Assembly (NCBI RefSeq): GCF_024655565.1
Contig: NZ_JANKOF010000037.1
Span: forward strand, 1 to 40,945
Length of the DNA stretch: 40,945 bases
DNA from: Nitratireductor sp. ZSWI3
Lineage (GTDB): Bacteria; Pseudomonadota; Alphaproteobacteria; Rhizobiales; Rhizobiaceae
Direction: 5' to 3'
Both the position numbers and the translations under genes were made by a program. The notes beneath the pieces were generated by a model. That model was not told the DNA's origin and did no database searches. It was given only the letters and a program-made list of their open reading frames with translations. This document shows, piece after piece, positions 34,387-40,945 of this stretch; within the stretch, counting starts at the first letter, position 1; each line of letters starts with the position of its first letter.

Positions 34387-35514
34387 ATGGACTTTTCCCC
34401 GCAACAGGACGAGGCGCTGAAGGCAGTGGCGCGCTGGCTGAAGGCCGGCGACAGCCAGATCTTCCGCCTGTTCGGCTATGCGGGAACCGGCAAGACGACG
34501 CTTGCCCGCTATTTCGCCGAACATGTGGACGGCGATGTGCAGTTCGCCGCCTTTACCGGCAAGGCGGCGCAGGTGCTGCGCTCGCGCGGAGCCACCAACG
34601 CGCGCACCATCCATTCGCTGATCTACCGGCCGCGCGGCGAGGAGGAGGTGGCGAACGAGGTGACCGGAAAGACCTCCATGTCGCCGACCTTCTCGCTCAA
34701 CCGGCAAAGCCCGATTGCCAAGGCGGCCCTCGTCATCATCGACGAATGCTCGATGGTGGACGAGGCGCTCGGGCGCGACCTGATGTCTTTCGGCACGCCG
34801 ATCCTCGTCCTCGGCGATCCCGGCCAGCTTCCGCCGATCTCCGGCGGCGGTTTCTTCACCGAGCACGAGCCGGACCATCTCTTGACCGAGATCCACCGGC
34901 AGGCGCGCGACAACCCGATCATCCGGCTGGCCCTGGACGTGCGCGAGGGGCGCGACATCGTGCCCGGCGACTATGGCGCGGCCAGGCTGATCTCGAAGGG
35001 CGAAGTCAACCAGGACATGGTGCTTGAGGCCGACCAGGTGCTGGTCGGCACCAACCGCACGCGCCGCCGCTACAACCAGCGCCTCAGGGAACTCAAGGGG
35101 TTCGAGGCGCGCTACCCGCAGGCGGGCGACAAGCTGGTCTGCCTGCGGAACGACCCGGCCAAGGGGCTGCTCAACGGATCGCTGTGGAAGGTGATGACGT
35201 CCTCGCGCGAGACGGTGAAGCCGGGGATCAACCTGCTCGTCTCGCCGGAGGAGGACGATCCCGATCGCGGCGTCGCCAAGATCAAGCTGTTGAAGGCCGC
35301 ATTCGAGGATCCGGAAGCCGACATTCCCTGGCAGACCAAAAAGCGCTTCGACGATTTCGACTATGGCTATGCGCTGACCGTGCACAAGGCGCAGGGCTCG
35401 CAATGGGACGAGGTCGTGCTGTTCGACGAAAGCTACGCCTTCCGCGACACCCGCCAGCGCTGGCTCTACACGGCGATCACGCGCGCCTCGGAGCGCCTGA
35501 CGATCGTCAGATAG
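34387..35514 (+). CDS. RecD/Dda-like SF1B DNA helicase
   Basis: A 375-residue ATP-dependent helicase, short compared with RecD2. Walker A is GYAGTGKTT (30-38), then FTGKAAQVLRSRGATNARTIHSLIY, Walker B VIIDECSMVD (116-125), motif III GDPGQLPPISGGG (143-155), HRQARDNPIIRLA, and the UvrD_C_2 motif YALTVHKAQGSQWDEVVLFDE with TAITRASERLTIVR at the end. These match exonuclease V alpha-like or Dda-type 5'-3' helicases found singly in Rhizobiales. No RecB or RecC partner is present. The last 8 bases overlap the convergent STAS-like gene. Confidence 0.9.
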   Translation: MDFSPQQDEALKAVARWLKAGDSQIFRLFGYAGTGKTTLARYFAEHVDGDVQFAAFTGKAAQVLRSRGATNARTIHSLIYRPRGEEEVANEVTGKTSMSPTFSLNRQSPIAKAALVIIDECSMVDEALGRDLMSFGTPILVLGDPGQLPPISGGGFFTEHEPDHLLTEIHRQARDNPIIRLALDVREGRDIVPGDYGAARLISKGEVNQDMVLEADQVLVGTNRTRRRYNQRLRELKGFEARYPQAGDKLVCLRNDPAKGLLNGSLWKVMTSSRETVKPGINLLVSPEEDDPDRGVAKIKLLKAAFEDPEADIPWQTKKRFDDFDYGYALTVHKAQGSQWDEVVLFDESYAFRDTRQRWLYTAITRASERLTIVR

Positions 35515-35914
35515 AAGGCTCTGCCGGCCTTGCGTCGAGCCAGGCCCAGGCCTCGCCGATCCTGTCGGCATCGAAATGCCTGATCTGCATGGAGAAGAAG
35601 GGCCGGAAAAGCCCCACCATCGTGCCCATCCAGGCCGGCCCGCCGACCAGCGCGTATCTGCGGATGTGGCGCAGGGCATGGGTCTTGCCGATCATCGTCT
35701 GCTCCTTGAAGGCGGCCTGCCAGTCGAAGCCTTCATAATCGCGCAGGACGACGATGACGTCGATCTTGTCGTGCACTTCATAGGCGCCCTCGAGAAGGCC
35801 GTAGAGGTTTTCCATGTCGGCGGCGCTGATGCGGCCGACGATCTCGAAGGCATAGGCATCCTCCCGGTCGGTCTCCACGCGCCTGACATGGGGCGGATCG
35901 TCGTTGATGGTCAT
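35507..35914 (-). CDS. SpoIIAA-like / STAS-domain protein
   Basis: A 135-residue protein of the SpoIIAA-like (STAS/SEC14) group: YAFEIVGRISAADMENLYGLLEGAYEVHDKIDVIVVLRDYEGFDWQAAF is the typical beta-alpha block, followed by a strand and a helix (KTHALRHIRRYALVGGPAWM), then FFSMQIRHFDADRIGEAWAWL. Its biochemical role is unknown; members may bind lipids or act as anti-anti-sigma-like scaffolds. The start ATG is at 35914. Its 3' end overlaps the helicase gene by 8 bases on the opposite strand. Confidence 0.85.
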   Translation of the reverse strand: MTINDDPPHVRRVETDREDAYAFEIVGRISAADMENLYGLLEGAYEVHDKIDVIVVLRDYEGFDWQAAFKEQTMIGKTHALRHIRRYALVGGPAWMGTMVGLFRPFFSMQIRHFDADRIGEAWAWLDARPAEPSI

Positions 35915-36028
35915 GCCGGATCTCCGTGCTTGACCATTCCACAACGCCATTTGGTCCTGTCCGTTGCGATCCGGACAGGCTATGCAGTCCGGACGAACAT
36001 CTGAAGCGGACAATAATCGGAACAGACC

Positions 36029-36769
36029 ATGCCGGCAAAGCTCTCCGTCAACCTCAATGCCGTCGCGATGCTGCGCAACCGGCGCGACCTGCCGTGGCCG
36101 AGCGTCACGGGTCTGGGCCGCATCGCGCTGGCGGCGGGCGCCCACGGCCTGACCGTCCATCCGCGCCCCGACCAGCGCCACATCCGCTTTGCCGACCTGC
36201 CGGAACTCCGCGCGCTGATCGACGACGAGTTTCCCGGCCGCGAGTTCAACATCGAGGGGTATCCGACCGATGCTTTCCTCGATCTCGTGGAGGCGCATCA
36301 GCCCGAACAGGTGACCCTGGTGCCGGACGATCCCTCGCAGGCGACCTCCGACCATGGCTGGGATTTCAACAAGCAGGGCGCCTTCCTCGAGCCGATCGTG
36401 GCGCGGCTGAAGAAAAAGGGCTTCCGCGTTTCGCTCTTCGCCGATCCCGAGCCGGGGCAGGTGGCGGCGGCCGGGGCGCTCGCCGCCGACCGGATTGAAC
36501 TCTACACGGGGCCTTATGGCGGTTGCCATGATGAGTCCGAAAAGGCCGCCATCGAATTGGAAAAGCTCGGAAAAACGGCGGACGCGGCGGCTGCCGTCGG
36601 GCTCGGCGTCAATGCCGGTCACGACCTCACGGTGGCCAACCTGCCGCCGCTGGTGCGCCGTATCCCGGCTCTGGCCGAGGTCTCCATCGGCCACGGGCTG
36701 ACGGCGGACGCGCTGGAACACGGCATGGCCGAGACCGTGCGTCGTTTCCTGAAAGCCTGTGCGGGGTGA
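36029..36769 (+). CDS. pdxJ: Pyridoxine 5'-phosphate synthase
   Basis: A 246-residue PdxJ making pyridoxine 5'-phosphate from 3-amino-2-oxopropyl phosphate and deoxyxylulose 5-phosphate. Active-site blocks are visible: [10 protein letters not shown] (43-52), NIEGYP (74-79), [16 protein letters not shown] near the C terminus and [11 protein letters not shown]. The N-terminal motif, usually NIDHxAxLRNAR, reads [13 protein letters not shown] (8-20), so the Asp-His pair is replaced by Asn-Ala. I believe this is a variant common in Rhizobiales. No operon partner. Confidence 0.95.
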   Translation: MPAKLSVNLNAVAMLRNRRDLPWPSVTGLGRIALAAGAHGLTVHPRPDQRHIRFADLPELRALIDDEFPGREFNIEGYPTDAFLDLVEAHQPEQVTLVPDDPSQATSDHGWDFNKQGAFLEPIVARLKKKGFRVSLFADPEPGQVAAAGALAADRIELYTGPYGGCHDESEKAAIELEKLGKTADAAAAVGLGVNAGHDLTVANLPPLVRRIPALAEVSIGHGLTADALEHGMAETVRRFLKACAG

Positions 36770-36845
36770 CCGCATGGTTAACGGAAACCGATAAGGAATC
36801 TTAGGATTCGATCCATTAAGCACGGCGCAGCTTGTGAGGTTTTCC

Positions 36846-37424
36846 ATGCGCGCCGTTGTCCTCTTATCCCTGTCGCTGGTTCTGTCGGCCTGTGCCTCGA
36901 CGCCCGCCCGCATCAACAATGTCTGTTCCGTTTTCGACCAGAAGCAGGGCGTGTTGGGCGGCTGGTATTCGGCGGCCAAGCGCACCGAGCGGCAATATGG
37001 CGTTCCGGCTTCGGTGCTGATGGCGACGATCCGCATCGAATCCGGTTTCAGATCGACCGCCCGCCCGCCGCGCAGCAAGCTTCTGGGCTTCATTCCATGG
37101 AAGCGGCCGTCCAGTGCCTACGGTTATTCGCAAGCGCTCGACGGAACCTGGGACCGCTACCGGCGCGAGACGGGCAACTGGAGCGCCCGCCGCAGCAGCT
37201 TCTCCGATGCGGTGAATTTCGTCGGCTGGTATCACTATACGAGCAACCGGAAGAACGGCATTGCGCTGAACGACGCCTACAACCTGTATCTCGCTTATTA
37301 TGCCGGCCATGCGGGCTATTCGCGCGGAGCCTGGCGCAACAATCCGCAGATGCAGAAATCCGCCCGCAACGCAGCCCGTATGGCCGACAGCTATTCCGAG
37401 CAGATGCGGCGCTGCGGGCGCTAA
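36846..37424 (+). CDS. Lytic-transglycosylase-like lipoprotein (SLT domain)
   Basis: A 192-residue lipoprotein with lipobox LSAC (Cys16), so membrane-anchored after processing. The SLT-type core follows: the likely catalytic glutamate is Glu65 in IRIESGFRSTARPP, then AYGYSQALDGTWDRYRRETG, AVNFVGWYHYTSNRKNGI and YNLYLAYYAGHAGYSRG, all typical of family-1 transglycosylases that cleave peptidoglycan. I chose ATG 36846 because GAGG lies six bases upstream and it gives a proper signal sequence; GTG 36834 adds four residues. Monocistronic, followed by a hairpin. Confidence 0.9.
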   Translation: MRAVVLLSLSLVLSACASTPARINNVCSVFDQKQGVLGGWYSAAKRTERQYGVPASVLMATIRIESGFRSTARPPRSKLLGFIPWKRPSSAYGYSQALDGTWDRYRRETGNWSARRSSFSDAVNFVGWYHYTSNRKNGIALNDAYNLYLAYYAGHAGYSRGAWRNNPQMQKSARNAARMADSYSEQMRRCGR

Positions 37425-37464
37425 TCGCGCTGCCCTTGCCGCAAATTTCAGGCGGCCAGGAGGT

Positions 37465-37492
37465 GCGTTCTCCCCACACAAGGGGAGAACGC
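37465..37492. terminator. Strong hairpin after the lipoprotein gene
   Basis: A perfect 11-bp stem, GCGTTCTCCCC (37465-37475) and GGGGAGAACGC (37482-37492) with loop ACACAA, followed only by TTC. It may terminate either convergent gene or belong to a dispersed rhizobial hairpin family. Confidence 0.5.
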
Positions 37493-37552
37493 TTCATCGG
37501 TGCGGGACGCCGATATCGCAGGCGAGCGTGAGGCCCCCGGCAAGCGAAAGGC

Positions 37553-38440
37553 TCAGGCGCCGAGGAGGGCGGCCTTGTTCTCTTCCAGGAATGCTTCGAG
37601 CGGGCGCGGTTCCGTGCCGGACAGTGTGGCGACGTCGGTCGTCACCTCGCTCAGGCCGCCGATGCGCATGTTGACGTCGAATGAGACCAGAAGCGGCGCA
37701 TAGGCTTGTGGCACGCCGGCCGCTTCCAGACCGGCAAGCAGGGCCTCGTCTGAGACGTGAACGACCTCGAGCGGTTTGCCGGTAACCTCACGAGCAAGGG
37801 CGGCGATTTCTTCCGTGGTGAGCGCCTTGGCGCCGGTCAGCGTGTAGGTGACGTTCCTTCCCGTACCGGAAGCGAGCGCGGCAGCGATGGCGCGGGCGAC
37901 GTCGTCGCGTCCAATATGGGCAAGCCGCCCTTCGCCCGCAGCGCTGTACCACTTGCCGGAGGCGATGGCATTCGGCAGGGCCATCAGCAGGTTTTCCTGA
38001 TACCAGCTGTTGCGGAAGATCGTGTAGGGAATCCCGCTCGCCTTGATCGCCTGCTCGGTGGCGTAGTGATCGCCGGCGAAGAGGACGGGGTTGCCCGGTT
38101 CGGGCTTCGGCATCGAGGTGTAGGCGATGCGCTTGACGCCCGCTGCAACCGCGGCGGCAACGGCGGCCTTGTGCTGCGCGATGCGCCTGCCGGGTTCGCC
38201 CAGTGCGTCGGTCGAGACGATCAAGAGCGTGTCGACGCCGGCGAAGGCTGTCGGTAGGCTTGCGGCGTCGTCGAAATCGACTTTCCGCGTGGCGACGCCG
38301 CGAGATGCAAAAGCGGCCAGTTTCGAGGGGTCGCGCGAGGCGGCGATGACGCGACCCGCCGGGACCTTTTCGAGCAGGTGGTGGAGTACACGTTGGCCGA
38401 GCTGGCCGGAAGCGCCGGTGACGAGAATGGTGTCGGACAT
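37553..38440 (-). CDS. NmrA/QorB-type NAD(P)H quinone oxidoreductase
   Basis: A 295-residue Rossmann-fold protein of the atypical SDR (SDR_a4, NmrA-like) group. The dinucleotide motif is TGASGQLGQRV (8-18), followed by VIAASRDPSKLAAFASRGVATRKVDFDD, typical of QorB/YtfG, and the NSWYQENLL segment. The predicted activity is NADPH-dependent quinone or aldehyde reduction, or redox sensing. ATG 38440 follows GGAAAGAAG. The divergent HxlR-type gene, likely a quinone/redox sensor, supports a detoxification role. Confidence 0.85.
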   Translation of the reverse strand: MSDTILVTGASGQLGQRVLHHLLEKVPAGRVIAASRDPSKLAAFASRGVATRKVDFDDAASLPTAFAGVDTLLIVSTDALGEPGRRIAQHKAAVAAAVAAGVKRIAYTSMPKPEPGNPVLFAGDHYATEQAIKASGIPYTIFRNSWYQENLLMALPNAIASGKWYSAAGEGRLAHIGRDDVARAIAAALASGTGRNVTYTLTGAKALTTEEIAALAREVTGKPLEVVHVSDEALLAGLEAAGVPQAYAPLLVSFDVNMRIGGLSEVTTDVATLSGTEPRPLEAFLEENKAALLGA

Positions 38441-38476
38441 GATCTTCTTTCCGTTGGATGCAAAATCGCTATATGG

Positions 38477-38489
38477 TCTCGAAATGAGA
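38477..38489. promoter_or_regulatory. Inverted repeat in the hxlR/oxidoreductase spacer
   Basis: TCTC-GAAAT-GAGA (38477-38489) is a symmetric site midway between the divergent genes, 37 bases from the oxidoreductase start. It is a plausible operator for the HxlR regulator. Confidence 0.4.
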
Positions 38490-38617
38490 GCAGCACGAAA
38501 ATAGGAATTGGACACCGGCCGTAAAGAAGGCAGTTTTCTCGCCACAGGTTACCTGAAGGGAACCGCATCGGCGAACAGCACCCGACTCGCCGGAACCAGC
38601 CGGAAAGGAAGACGCTG

Positions 38618-39037
38618 ATGGACATGGATAGCGCCGAAGGCGGTGGGATCTATGATTTCGAGACCATTGTGCGGCGCAGGGAGGGCAATCTGGGCGATTG
38701 CCCGGTGCGCGAGGTGATCGCCAATATCGGCGGCAAGTGGACGTCGCTGATCATGTTGGCGCTGGCCGAAAAGCCATACCGGTTCGGCGCGCTGCGCCGG
38801 CTGGTTCCCGACATCTCGCAGAGAATGCTGACGCAGACCCTGCGCGACCTGCAGCGCGATGGCTATGTGAACCGCGAGGTGTTTCCCACCAAGCCGCCGG
38901 GCGTCGAATACAGCCTGACCGAACTCGGTCGTTCCATGTTCCAACCACTCAGCGATCTGGTGATGTGGGCGGAACGGAACCATGAGCGGGTGAGGGCGGC
39001 ACGGGAAGCTTTCGACGAGGCGGAAACAGGAGCGTAG
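38618..39037 (+). CDS. HxlR-family redox-type regulator
   Basis: A 139-residue winged-helix regulator. The HxlR core runs [63 protein letters not shown], then [12 protein letters not shown]. Cys28 in the CPV motif is the redox-sensing cysteine in YodB/QorR-type members, which respond to quinones and diamide. GGAAAGGAAG precedes ATG 38618. It is divergent from a quinone-oxidoreductase-like gene, the standard arrangement for this sensor. Regulation of its neighbour and itself is likely. Confidence 0.92.
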   Translation: MDMDSAEGGGIYDFETIVRRREGNLGDCPVREVIANIGGKWTSLIMLALAEKPYRFGALRRLVPDISQRMLTQTLRDLQRDGYVNREVFPTKPPGVEYSLTELGRSMFQPLSDLVMWAERNHERVRAAREAFDEAETGA

Positions 39038-39122
39038 GGAGGTCCCTTTCCGGTTCCGCCTTCGTCTGTCTTCCTTGATGATTGTTGTCGCCCTTGCATT
39101 TGCCAATCTCCTGTGAGAGAAC

Positions 39123-39138
39123 CGTACCGTACGGTACG
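39123..39138. promoter_or_regulatory. Perfect 16-bp palindrome, TetR operator candidate
   Basis: CGTACCGTACGGTACG, fully symmetric, lies 22 bases before the TTG start of the TetR gene. The CCGTACGG core is typical of TetR/AcrR operators, suggesting autoregulation. Confidence 0.75.
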
Positions 39139-39160
39139 ATCATCTGGCTCAGGCGGTTCC

Positions 39161-40898
<1,738 letters not shown>

Positions 40899-40924
40899 GC
40901 CGGTTCCTATCGGAATTCAAGAAG

Positions 40925-40945
40925 AAAGGCCGCGGCGATGCCGCG
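40925..40945 (+). terminator. Left part of a probable terminator cut by the window end
   Basis: AAAGGCCGCGGC (40925-40936), loop GAT, GCCGCG (40940-40945), where the window ends. If the sequence continues GCCTTT with a T-run it is the ilvC terminator. Confidence 0.5.

Noticed and set aside
39113-39160. GTG start for the TetR gene
   Set aside because: It would translate the operator-like palindrome and has no ribosome binding site; TTG 39161 is better placed.

Overview
The window is a GC-rich (roughly 60-65 % by eye), densely coded chromosomal segment of an alphaproteobacterium, most likely a member of the Hyphomicrobiales (Rhizobiales) near Phyllobacteriaceae/Mesorhizobium. This rests on the gene set and order (thyA-folA-hflK-hflC-DUF2065-Do protease-serB-miaA, then ilvBN and ilvC), on a circularly permuted two-piece tmRNA with the tag ANDNYAEARLAA, on the alpha-type sspB-DUF4169-RHH cluster, and on short inverted-pair repeats whose translations contain 'PHGELVEPR'. 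It looks like ordinary core chromosome with small accessory patches. I found no prophage, IS element, CRISPR array or plasmid function.

Layout. 1-1675: DUF488 protein, an orphan unrecognised gene behind an AT-rich patch, and a repeat-bearing spacer. 1676-9727: UvrD-type helicase, a metal-type MerR regulator divergent from a Tat-exported YghX-like dienelactone hydrolase, a small unknown gene, a ClC chloride channel with CBS domains, and a D-lactate/glycolate-type FAD oxidase. 9824-16864: a large AsmA-like protein (apparently with a CTG start), the convergent sspB-DUF4169-RHH operon, and a TetR/Bcr-CflA efflux pair with a candidate operator lying in the promoter. 16940-17829: permuted ssrA (minus strand) and DUF2853. 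17941-26093: thymidylate synthase and dihydrofolate reductase, HflK/HflC/DUF2065, the DegP-type protease, phosphoserine phosphatase divergent from MiaA (start codons overlapping inside one CATG), and a diguanylate cyclase. 26134-28849: HerA-like ATPase and a PagL-like outer-membrane beta-barrel. 28868-31540: ilvBN preceded by a promoter, an Ile-Leu-Ile-Val leader peptide and a terminator, i.e. a transcription attenuator. 31661-37424: paired repeat, LysE exporter, GH9 cellulase, RecD-like helicase, STAS-like protein, PdxJ and a lytic-transglycosylase lipoprotein. 37553-40945: an NmrA/QorB-like oxidoreductase divergent from an HxlR regulator, then a TetR regulator with a perfect palindrome in front of it, and ilvC.

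How the genes connect. Three branched-chain amino acid genes (ilvB, ilvN, ilvC) lie within 12 kb. The first two sit behind a leader-peptide attenuator and the third lies behind a TetR gene. Quality control is a second theme: tmRNA tagging, SspB delivery of tagged proteins to ClpXP, HflKC and the periplasmic Do protease. thyA-folA is the usual dTMP/folate pair. The strongest non-coding signals are the ilvBN attenuator (possibly with a leaderless leader peptide), the permuted tmRNA, the perfect 31-bp inverted repeat at 31673-31756, and several regulator/operator pairs. I did not find a wholly new system; the attenuator and the repeat family are the best candidates for a closer look.
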